Shown here: piece by piece, positions 30,889 through 40,200 of the stretch
How positions within the stretch are numbered: the first letter of the stretch is position 1
Layout: each line of letters opens with the position of its first letter
Origin: Crocinitomicaceae bacterium
GTDB taxonomy: Bacteria > Bacteroidota > Bacteroidia > Flavobacteriales_D > Parvicellaceae
Assembly (NCBI GenBank): GCA_002716065.1
Contig: PAZE01000038.1
Coordinates: forward strand, 1-64,000
Direction: 5' to 3'
Length of the DNA stretch: 64,000 nucleotides
Made by a program: the position numbers and the translations under genes
The notes under the pieces: generated by a model
Told to the model about the DNA's origin: nothing
Databases searched by the model: none
Seen by the model: only the letters and a program-made list of their open reading frames with translations

Positions 30889-30938
30889 TATACTATGTAA
30901 TTAAAACTAAAATACGGTAAAGTAGATAATAAAAAAAA

Positions 30939-30962
30939 CCCATTTAATAAAATGGGTTTTTT
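30939..30962. terminator. Hairpin terminator downstream of tRNA-Ser (also A/T flanked on the other strand)
   Basis: A8-CCCATTT-AATA-AAATGGG-T6: stem flanked by A run and T run, so potentially bidirectional. Confidence 0.8.
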
Positions 30963-30963
30963 G

Positions 30964-31048
30964 CGGTGAGTGAGGGATTCGAACCCCCGGTACCTTTCGG
31001 CACAATGGTTTTCAAGACCACCGCATTCGACCACTCTGCCAACTCACC
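30964..31048 (-). tRNA. tRNA-Ser(TGA)
   Basis: Reverse complement GGTGAGTTGGCAGAGTGGTCGAATGCGGTGGTCTTGAAAACCATTGTGCCGAAAGGTACCGGGGGTTCGAATCCCTCACTCACCG; 7-bp acceptor, anticodon TGA, long class II variable arm, G discriminator, CCA not encoded. Confidence 0.96.
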
Positions 31049-31130
31049 GAATGCTTGAGTGTGCAAAAATAGAAAACTTTTTTAGTTGCAATAATTACAT
31101 TTTAAAAATATCTTAATTAATTTTAAATAA

Positions 31131-32051
31131 ATGTCATGGAAAAGCACCATAAATGGATTTAATGCCTATCTAAAAATAGAACGATCTCTTTCTGAAAATA
31201 CGGTTGAAAATTACATTAGAGATATTCGAAAATTAGAAACTTATTTCAATAAATCTAGTAACACAAAAATAAGCTGGGAAAGTATTAACTATAGCCACCT
31301 TCAAGAGTTTTTAACAAATGTTCACGACATTGGTCTATCTTCCAATACACAATCAAGAATTATTTCTAGCATTAAAACCTTTTTTAAATTTTTATCTATT
31401 GAAGATCTAAGAAGTGATAACCCAGCAGAGCTATTAGAATCCCCAAAAACAGGCAGAAAAATTCCTGATACTTTATCTGTTGAAGAAATAAATTCTTTAA
31501 TAAATGCTATAGATAGATCTAAACAAGAAGGAGAAAGAAACGTTGCAATAATTGAAGTACTATATGGCTGTGGATTAAGAGTTTCAGAATTAATAAATCT
31601 TAAACTATCTGAAATCTATTGGGATGAGGGATTTATTCGAGTTATTGGAAAAGGAAGTAAACAACGTTTGGTTCCTCTAGGATCTGTTGCGAAAAAACAC
31701 CTTACCATCTATTTAAATGAAATAAGAAATCAGCTTAATATTCATTCTGAAGCTTCGGACATTGTTTTTTTGAACAGAAGAGGAAACAAATTATCAAGAG
31801 TTATGATTTTCACTATCATTAAACAACTTTCTACAAAAGCTGGCATAAATAAAAATATTTCACCTCACACCTTAAGACATTCATTTGCTACCCATCTTAT
31901 TGAAGGAGGGGCAGATTTAAGGGCAGTACAGGAAATGTTAGGCCACGAATCTATTACTACCACAGAAATATACACTCATTTAGACCGAAATTACCTCAGA
32001 CAAGCAATTCTTGACTTTCATCCTTTAGAAAAAAAGGATTCGCCCAACTAA
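31131..32051 (+). CDS. xerD: Site-specific tyrosine recombinase XerD
   Basis: Tyr-recombinase catalytic set: LYGCGLRVSELINL, GKGSKQRLVPLG, HTLRHSFATHL, LGHESITTTEIYTHL. Confidence 0.93.
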   Translation: MSWKSTINGFNAYLKIERSLSENTVENYIRDIRKLETYFNKSSNTKISWESINYSHLQEFLTNVHDIGLSSNTQSRIISSIKTFFKFLSIEDLRSDNPAELLESPKTGRKIPDTLSVEEINSLINAIDRSKQEGERNVAIIEVLYGCGLRVSELINLKLSEIYWDEGFIRVIGKGSKQRLVPLGSVAKKHLTIYLNEIRNQLNIHSEASDIVFLNRRGNKLSRVMIFTIIKQLSTKAGINKNISPHTLRHSFATHLIEGGADLRAVQEMLGHESITTTEIYTHLDRNYLRQAILDFHPLEKKDSPN

Positions 32052-33396
32052 ACATCAAATCTCCTATTACAACTATTAATAGAATAATGTACTGAACTAA
32101 TAAAAAAATGGATGATTCATCTACAATATTTACAGATCTATATGAAAAATAACTCAAGAAAATAACCAAACTCCAAACTAGGGGGAATAAGTAACCTGTA
32201 AAAACTGCAAAAGCAATAACAAAGATTATATACCAAGGATGTACAACAGCTGAAAAAAGAAAATAGATTAAAAAGACCAATGATACTTTCTTAAACAAAT
32301 CCAATCTTTTAATAGTCGGTTGTTTTGAAAAGGACAAAAACAACAAAAAGCAAACAAAAACAATCGACATTAATTTACCAATAAGTGCAATTTGGTTGTA
32401 ACCGGATAAATAAAATCCAATCCACCTAAATACATAATAAAAACTCGCATTAAATTCAAAACAATTGAAGTACAACAGAATACTCTCAAAAAAATTAGCG
32501 GAAAGCTCCCAACCTGAAAAGGGTAAAAACATAACAGTACAAGCAATTAAGATCACTAGTAAAAAACGCGCAAAATTCTTTATCCCAAGATGATAAACAA
32601 AAACAGGTATTAACATTAGTGGAAGTAGTTTAACACAAATCGAAAAGGAAAAAAACAAGCCACTTAAAAGGATATGTTTTGTGTTCAAAAAATAAAGGCT
32701 CATCAATAAAAAAGAAACCGCCAAACCCTCTAAATGCAGATTTCCTGTTAATTCAATAATCACAAGTGGATTTAGAATATAAATCAAACTATTTAGCTTA
32801 TTTATTCCAAATCTTTTTAGCAATTTAATCATGTAAAACCAGCCCAAAACTTCAAAAAACAGAAATACAATTCTAAGAAGTAAAACATTAGCAAATAGAC
32901 TTAAGCCAGAAAAATAAGAGCAAATCAAAAACAACAATTGAGCAACAGGTGGATATACAGAAAAATAATTTTCAGAATTCATTCCTTCAGAAAAAAAAGT
33001 GATTGAACTGCTTTTAAGATTAGTTAGGGCATAATTTTCTTTTTCGAAATCATTAAAATGATAATCTGCTGGCTTATGCTGGTATGGATTAGTTGTCTCT
33101 ATACAAACATTTCCATCCCAAGAGAATCTAAAAAAATCGTCTGAAAGATTAGGGAAGTTAAAAAACAGTGCCAAACGCAAGAAAATGGCAAAAACTAAGA
33201 GCGCGTTAAAACTAAATTGCTGTTTTTTAACAAACAGAAAATAGACAATTAGAAGGTAGCAACAAAAACAACTAAAATAAGCAGAAATAAGTTGAATCTC
33301 CTGGTCTCTAGTAACATAAAATCCAATATAAAATGTACTAATAAAAAACAATAGAAATATAAACCACAAAGCATACTTTCTATTTAACCAATGCAT
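31996..33396 (-). CDS. Polytopic GT-C-type mannosyl/glycosyltransferase (DUF2029/GT87-like)
   Basis: Many TM helices; early DDFFRFSWDGN and PYQHKP; start MHWLNRKYALWF preferred over track start. Confidence 0.68.
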   Translation of the reverse strand: MHWLNRKYALWFIFLLFFISTFYIGFYVTRDQEIQLISAYFSCFCCYLLIVYFLFVKKQQFSFNALLVFAIFLRLALFFNFPNLSDDFFRFSWDGNVCIETTNPYQHKPADYHFNDFEKENYALTNLKSSSITFFSEGMNSENYFSVYPPVAQLLFLICSYFSGLSLFANVLLLRIVFLFFEVLGWFYMIKLLKRFGINKLNSLIYILNPLVIIELTGNLHLEGLAVSFLLMSLYFLNTKHILLSGLFFSFSICVKLLPLMLIPVFVYHLGIKNFARFLLVILIACTVMFLPFSGWELSANFFESILLYFNCFEFNASFYYVFRWIGFYLSGYNQIALIGKLMSIVFVCFLLFLSFSKQPTIKRLDLFKKVSLVFLIYFLFSAVVHPWYIIFVIAFAVFTGYLFPLVWSLVIFLSYFSYRSVNIVDESSIFLLVQYIILLIVVIGDLMFSWANPFFLKDESQELLV

Positions 33397-34837
33397 GTCG
33401 AATTGAATTAAAGCTTGAATATCCAGTACCAATAGCAATCATCAAAATAAAAACCAACATGAAATAGGAACTACTTTTTAAGCAGTAAAAAAGACCAAAA
33501 AAGGAATAAAGCATAAGAAGAAATTCAAAAACCAATACAGGTTTAAAAGTTACTCTATCGTAAATATTAGTTCCAACATAATTCCGATTGATAATATTAA
33601 ACTTAGGGGTTCTAATAAAATCTGATTTTACACCAAAAAAACCTTGAATCACTCCAATAGAAACATACAAACCAATACCCATACAAAAGGAAAGAAAAAG
33701 AGGAAATAGGAAAACAAAATAAAGGATACTAAACAATGGTGACTTAAGATTAAAATTTGAAATAAAATATGTTAATCCAAGAAGGAAAGTAGAAATAACA
33801 AAAACCCTAGTTAGGTCTAAATAAGATTCGTAATATGAGTTATTCAAACCCATGTAAACAATCGGAACAGAAAGAACAATTAAAAGCATCATACAAACAA
33901 ACATGAATGAATTAGTAAGGTGAAAAAAAGCACTTATCTTTTGAAAAAAAGTAAGCTGGTAAGATCTTAAAGTCTTCATTAAATTCTTTTTAGCACATTC
34001 CGCAGCACCCTTTGACCATCTAAATTGTTGGTTTTTTAATGCATTTATAGTAATAGGAAGCTCTGCTGGAGAATCAATTGATTTTACATAAACAAACTCC
34101 CAACCCTTTAACTGAGCTCTATAACTCAAATCAAGATCTTCAGTAAGCGTGTCACTCTGCCAGCCACCAGAATCCTCAATACATTTTTTTCTCCATACAC
34201 CTGCAGTTCCGTTAAAATTGATAAAAAAACCTGCCTCACTTCTACCCTTTTGTTCTATTGAAAAATGACTATTTAAGGCAAAGGCCTGTAGTCTGGTTAA
34301 CAGAGAAAATTTATCATTAATATGACTCCATCTTGTTTGAACAACTCCAACATTTTTTTTATTAAAAAAACCAATTGTAGATTTGAGAAAATCTTTCTTA
34401 GGCAGAAAATCAGCATCAAATATTGCTATAAACTCTCCTTTACTTAGAGACAATCCATTTTTAAGAGCACCCGCTTTAAAACCAATACGGGTTTCTCTAA
34501 TAATATGTGAAATATTAAACCCTTTTTCCTTATAAAAAATAACCTTCTGAGCTACTATCTCACTTGTTTGATCCGTACTATCATCTAATAGCTGAATTTC
34601 TAATTTTTCTTTAGGCCAATCAATACAACAAACGGCATCAATCAATCTGTCTGCAACATATCTTTCATTGTAAATAGGTAGCTGAATGGTAACAATTGGA
34701 TAGTCTAAACATTGATTTTTTTCTTCTGTCTTTAAACAACTTTTCAAGTAGAAAACAACCAAAAACAACTGATAGACACTATAAACAAAAATATAGCTCA
34801 AAGCAATTGTATATAGAATAACAACTAATAACATCAA
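33380..34837 (-). CDS. Membrane GT2, cellulose-synthase/CgsB-like
   Basis: YPIVTIQLPIYNERYVADRLIDAV, FDADFLPKKDF, GTAGVWRKKCIEDSGGWQSDTLTEDLDLSYRAQLKGW, QQFRWSKG (QxxRW); C-terminal TMs. Confidence 0.88.
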   Translation of the reverse strand: MMLLVVILYTIALSYIFVYSVYQLFLVVFYLKSCLKTEEKNQCLDYPIVTIQLPIYNERYVADRLIDAVCCIDWPKEKLEIQLLDDSTDQTSEIVAQKVIFYKEKGFNISHIIRETRIGFKAGALKNGLSLSKGEFIAIFDADFLPKKDFLKSTIGFFNKKNVGVVQTRWSHINDKFSLLTRLQAFALNSHFSIEQKGRSEAGFFINFNGTAGVWRKKCIEDSGGWQSDTLTEDLDLSYRAQLKGWEFVYVKSIDSPAELPITINALKNQQFRWSKGAAECAKKNLMKTLRSYQLTFFQKISAFFHLTNSFMFVCMMLLIVLSVPIVYMGLNNSYYESYLDLTRVFVISTFLLGLTYFISNFNLKSPLFSILYFVFLFPLFLSFCMGIGLYVSIGVIQGFFGVKSDFIRTPKFNIINRNYVGTNIYDRVTFKPVLVFEFLLMLYSFFGLFYCLKSSSYFMLVFILMIAIGTGYSSFNSIRHALVK

Positions 34838-35529
34838 ATTTTAATTACAGCATATTTAAAAATAGAAACAATAATCTTATAACCTGCCAGAATAGTTCCT
34901 TTAAATGTGCCTGAAATTTTACTCACACCTATTCTTTGACGATAATTAACTGGAACCTCAATTATATGCATTTTTTTCTTAACAGCTTTTAATTGCATTT
35001 CAACAGTCCAACCAAATGTTTTATCCTGCATTTTAAGTTCAATAAGCCGATTAAATTTTATTGCTCTAAAGGGTCCCAAATCAGTATACTTATATCTATA
35101 TATCAAATAGATAAGTGAAGTAGATAACCAATTTCCAAATCTTTGTTGAAAAGGCATGGCTTGAGGCTCCATATTTCCTAAAGACCTAGAACCTATTACC
35201 ATATCAGCATTTTTTGAAACTATTGGCTCAATAACATCTTTCATTTGTGAAGGATAATCTGAATAATCACCATCAATAAAAACAACTAGATCAGGCTTTA
35301 CTGATTTAGATTTTATGTAATCAACACCCTTCAAACAAGCACAACCATATCCTCTATTTTTTTCAAATAAAACTTTTGCACCCGCTTTATTGGCAATTTC
35401 TGCCGTTTTATCTGATGAATTATTGTCAACAACAATAATTTCCCGAGTCAAATCCTTTGGAATATCAGCAATAACATTATTTATAGCACCTTGTTCATTA
35501 AAAGCCGGTATTACTACATCTACTAACAA
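34834..35529 (-). CDS. GT2, polyprenyl/dolichyl-phosphate glycosyltransferase-like
   Basis: VDVVIPAFNEQGAINNVIADIP, IIVVDNNSSDKTAEIA, FIDGDYSDYPSQ, GPFRAIKF. Confidence 0.85.
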   Translation of the reverse strand: MLVDVVIPAFNEQGAINNVIADIPKDLTREIIVVDNNSSDKTAEIANKAGAKVLFEKNRGYGCACLKGVDYIKSKSVKPDLVVFIDGDYSDYPSQMKDVIEPIVSKNADMVIGSRSLGNMEPQAMPFQQRFGNWLSTSLIYLIYRYKYTDLGPFRAIKFNRLIELKMQDKTFGWTVEMQLKAVKKKMHIIEVPVNYRQRIGVSKISGTFKGTILAGYKIIVSIFKYAVIKI

Positions 35530-35535
35530 AAATGA

Positions 35536-36324
35536 TTATTTGTAGTTTTTAGATTCTAAATCCCAATTATATGGAACATATTCAATAGCTGGATCAATAT
35601 CACTAGGAATAACTTCATTTCTTTTCATGATTTCAATCACACCTTTCTCACCTTTGAAATCCTCTTTAAACCAGCTAAAAAGCTCACTTACCTTAAGCAA
35701 ATTATTCAATGAATCATAGGATGATGTAGCAACTGTAAATACATTTTCAGCATCAGACAAGTCTTGCTCAAGAGACTCTGGTTTATAATAGGCAATTGCA
35801 GGACATGACGATGCCCCACAATTCATTGTAAAATGAATTCGATAATCTAGTTTATTCAATTTAAAAGTATCTACAATTGAATTAGAATAGTTTTTACCTC
35901 TAATAATGCCATGTTCAATTTCATCTAAACTAATAGGAATTCCAGAAATAACAAGGTTAGATGATTGAAAAAAATCATCCATATTTTTGAAAGAATTTGA
36001 GTCTAACAAAAGCTTATATTGTACTAATGAGTTGTAAATATTTATCCAAAAAGACAATTTTTCTTCATACGAATCCAAATCTTCATTTAATCTATCAAGA
36101 TTTAATCTAGATAATGTATCTACAAAAGCATCTACAGGTTCTTCATATTTTATAGCTAAATAAAAATCCTGTGAGAAATACATAATGTTATTGGGGTAAA
36201 CTAATTCAGAAGAGTCTAAAATCGATTGAAGATTAATTTCAAGCTTATTTGTTGAGTCTAAACTACAAGAAAAAGTAGCTCCTATAATGCATAATACAAA
36301 TGAAAAATAAACGTTAAACTTCAT
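35536..36324 (-). CDS. DUF547 domain lipoprotein
   Basis: KLSFWINIYNSLVQYKLL, SLDEIEHGIIRG, DYRIHFTMNCGASSCPAI; lipobox TFSCSLDS. Confidence 0.85.
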   Translation of the reverse strand: MKFNVYFSFVLCIIGATFSCSLDSTNKLEINLQSILDSSELVYPNNIMYFSQDFYLAIKYEEPVDAFVDTLSRLNLDRLNEDLDSYEEKLSFWINIYNSLVQYKLLLDSNSFKNMDDFFQSSNLVISGIPISLDEIEHGIIRGKNYSNSIVDTFKLNKLDYRIHFTMNCGASSCPAIAYYKPESLEQDLSDAENVFTVATSSYDSLNNLLKVSELFSWFKEDFKGEKGVIEIMKRNEVIPSDIDPAIEYVPYNWDLESKNYK

Positions 36325-36373
36325 AATCCTCTATTAGATTACTAAGATAATAGAATATATAAGAAGATATATT

Positions 36374-37078
36374 TTAAAATGGATTTGTAGCCCATATTTC
36401 AAGCTCCGGAACAAAACCTCGTGAATCCATGGTTACAATACCTTGTATTGCGTGAGCGATATCCTTAGAACGTAGCTTATTAGAAACTTCTTTTCTTTCA
36501 ACCCTATCTTCAGCATTAAAGGCTGTTGGTACCTCACTAGGATTAACCAACATAACACGAATGTTATGCTTTCTTAATTCATTTCTCCAGCATTGTGTTA
36601 ATCCTTTAAGGGCAAACTTTGAAGAACAATACACACTGCCACCAGCAAAACCTCTAGAAGCTGCCGTAGAACCTATATTTATAATTGTTCCTTTTTCTTG
36701 CGCTTTAAAAAACTTTACCACTTCTTGAGTAATTAAAGTAAGTCCAAATACATTTGTGGAAAAAGTTTGCTCAAAATGTGAAATTTTAACTTCAGACAAC
36801 TCTCCAAAACTACCAATTCCCGCATTATTAATTAACACATCTATTCCTCCCATTGAATGAAAGGCATCTAAAATTTTGGCATCTATTGAATTGTACTTAG
36901 TAACATCTAAGTGTATTGGAATCGCTTTTATTTGCTGAGCAACCTGTTCAAGTTTATTTTTATCTCTTCCAGTAATTCCAACAATGGCTCCCTGAGAAGC
37001 AAATAAACTAGCTGTAGCTTTTCCAATACCAGAACTTCCTCCAGTAATTAACACTTTAAGTCCAGAAATTTTAGTCAT
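36374..37078 (-). CDS. Short-chain dehydrogenase/reductase
   Basis: VLITGGSSGIGKATASLFA, INNAGIGSFGEL, YCSSKFALKGL. Confidence 0.92.
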   Translation of the reverse strand: MTKISGLKVLITGGSSGIGKATASLFASQGAIVGITGRDKNKLEQVAQQIKAIPIHLDVTKYNSIDAKILDAFHSMGGIDVLINNAGIGSFGELSEVKISHFEQTFSTNVFGLTLITQEVVKFFKAQEKGTIINIGSTAASRGFAGGSVYCSSKFALKGLTQCWRNELRKHNIRVMLVNPSEVPTAFNAEDRVERKEVSNKLRSKDIAHAIQGIVTMDSRGFVPELEIWATNPF

Positions 37079-37254
37079 ATTTTTTTCTGCAATTTATTAA
37101 AAATAAAAATCAATAAATAGTACTGCAGATATAAAATACAATTCTATAAAAAACAGAAACTGATAAAAAAATTAAATCTTTTTAATGTGTGCAGATTAAG
37201 CTTCATTTTTCCAACTTATTAGTTTATCTTTAAGAATAGATAAACATAAGAATA

Positions 37255-40200
37255 ATGAAATCTTATTTAATTCGATATAAGATTATTTTCTCTTTGTTTT
37301 TCTTCTGTGTACTACCTCCTTTTTTTGCACAAAACATCCTCTTTAACGGAGGATTTGAAGAAAGTCAGGGAGATTGGTCTACATATTTTGAAACTAGCTC
37401 TGGATACAATGGTAATCTTTCAATAGTATCCAATAATGTTCATAGTGGAGATAAAGCAGCGAAAATTTCAATCACTCAAGTTTCAAACAATCCTCAAGTT
37501 TTAAAAGCTCAACTAAAAAATAATTTATTTCATATTGAAAGTGGTCACTCTTATCAAGTTTCTGTTTGGATGAAATCGAATTCGCCTGTTGATGTTCAAA
37601 TTATATTAATTAAAAATACTAATCCATGGACATGGTTAGGAGCAAAAACGGTAACCTTAACCTCTTCTTATCAGATGTTTGATTTTTACACTGGTCCATC
37701 ATTTTTAACAACCGATAACGATGTAAGATTCGCTATTAGATGTGGTAACTCTGTAGCTGATATTTATGTTGATGATGTTGTAATAACCGACTGTACCTCC
37801 CCTATTAATTACACTAGTTTACACACTAGTGTTACTGGAAAAGGGACAATAGAAATTTCCAATGGTAACATTACACAAAACTGTATTGAATTCTGTAATG
37901 ACCAATTTCTAAATGGCACATTAATTTCCCTTACTGCTTCTCCGGAACAAGGGTATGTTTTTGATGGCTGGTCAGGAGCTTGTTCAGGAAATGGAAATTG
38001 CCAAATCACTATGGACCAACTTAAATCTGTAGGAGCACATTTTAGCTTATTATCATCTGATAATTCTTGTTTAAACTACCGAAATCAAACCAATTGGAAA
38101 ATAGCAGGATTTCAAGGAATAATTCCACATGATGGAAATATTATTGACATGACGCAGCCCCCTTACAATTGCATTGGTGACGGAGTAAACAATAACTATC
38201 AATCAATTCTAAATGTCTTATCAGATGTTAAAACAATTCCAGGTTTCAACATAATTTATTTTCCAGCTGGCACCTATTATATTGAAGGTAAAGAAAGTTT
38301 TTTTATTCCCGACAACACCGTAATAAGAGGAGAATGCTCAAGCAATACAACATTAGAAATTAATTCAATAGCTGATGCTTCTCCATACACTACAAATAAA
38401 ATTTTCAGAATTGAGCAAATTGGTAGTCAAAGCACAAAATTTGGCCCTGAAACTTCTTTAAAAGGTGGATTCTATTTGGGAAGTAAGGTCCTAACAATTG
38501 ATGATTCAACTGTAATAAACACAGGAGATTTCATAGAAATAAGACAACATAACGATACAGTAAAAATGGCTAGTGATAGGGTTCCATTACAAATTTCAAA
38601 CTCAACTTGGCAAAATGCCTACAATACTTTTGGAGCTGATGCAGTCGGAGAAATTGCTAAAGTTGTTGACAAAAATGGAAATAACATTATTCTCGACAGA
38701 TCACTTCACCACACCTATGACCCTAAACTTTATCCAATGATAAAAAGAATTGGATTAATTGAAAATGCTGGAATTGAAAACATTAAAATTTATCGTCCTA
38801 ATGGAAATAAAGACAACATGAATATAGGTATTGAAAGAGCCTATAATTGTTGGGTTAGGAATGTTGAAAGTTCTTGGGCAATGAAATGTCATGTATCCTT
38901 AGTTAGATCCTATCATTGTGAAATAAGAGATAATTACATTCATCACGCTTATGATTACGGAGGAGGTGGTCATGGTTATGGTGTTTCGGTAAACCATAGG
39001 GCAACTAGCTGTTTAATTGAACACAATGCCTTTAAAACATTAAGACATGCAATGGTTCTTAGCTATGGTCCTATCGGAAATGTGTTAGGATACAATTTCA
39101 GTACTGACAGTAATGATCCTTCAGCAAATTTTGGCCTTGGAGATATTAAAGCCGATATTTCTATTCATGGTTTCTATCCGACAATGAACCTTTTTGAAGG
39201 AAATATTGTTGAATTCATTCATTCATCCGATTGGTGGGGACCAAGTGGACCCGGAAATACTTTCTACAGAAATAGAGCAACACATCAACCCTTAACAATA
39301 AGTGATAATTCACATTATCAGAATGTTATTGGAAATGAATTAACTTATAATCCAATTGGATGGGCAGATAATTTTGAAATTGAGAGCAGTGTAAATCATA
39401 CTACAAAACACAGCAACAACGACCAAGGAAACATTGATGTAAATAAAATATTCACTCTAGGAGAGTCCTTATATCAAAATAACTCAAATTTTAATTATGG
39501 ATTTCCTATGCCTAATATTGGACCTATTAATGGATTAAATCCCTCTGGAGATTATCCATTCAATATGCACGACAATAAAGCTAAACACAGATATGACAAT
39601 TCATCAAATAAAGCTCCTTGCTTAAACTCTTGCTCATCAAATGTTTTTCCCGACACATACAGCTCTTGTGAAACATCTGTAGACTTGTATTATCCACAAT
39701 CATCAAGTAACAAAATTCTATATGGTGTAATTGTAGAAGATATTCCGAACACTTATGGAGGTTTTACTGAAGGCGACCCAGAAATTTACATTAAAATATA
39801 CAACAGCAATGGAACATTGGTATTTACTAGTGAAAACAATTATATAAGTGCAGATCCTGATATATACATTTCATGTGACTTTCTTCAGATCGACACTTCT
39901 GAGACCTACACAGTTCATGTATATGATGATGACGGGATAACAAGTGGAGATGATTTTTTAGGCACTGTAACTTTTCAAGGCAACAGCAATTCATCCTATT
40001 TCTATAATTATGTTTCTGGAAATCTTTTACAAATTCAACTTGTAAAAGAAAACTATACAACGCAACTAATATGGAATGATGGCTCAACAAATAATCCTAT
40101 TACCATAAACCAAAGTGGAACCTATTCAGTAATAGCTATAAATAATTATGGATGTAAAAGCTCAGACACTATTGATGTAACCCTGAATCAACCACCACAA

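Noticed and set aside
31131-32051. XerD-like tyrosine recombinase beside a tRNA gene as evidence of an integrated element
   Set aside because: Sequence resembles housekeeping XerD; neighbours are core genes; no att-like repeat of the tRNA 3' end or phage/ICE genes seen.
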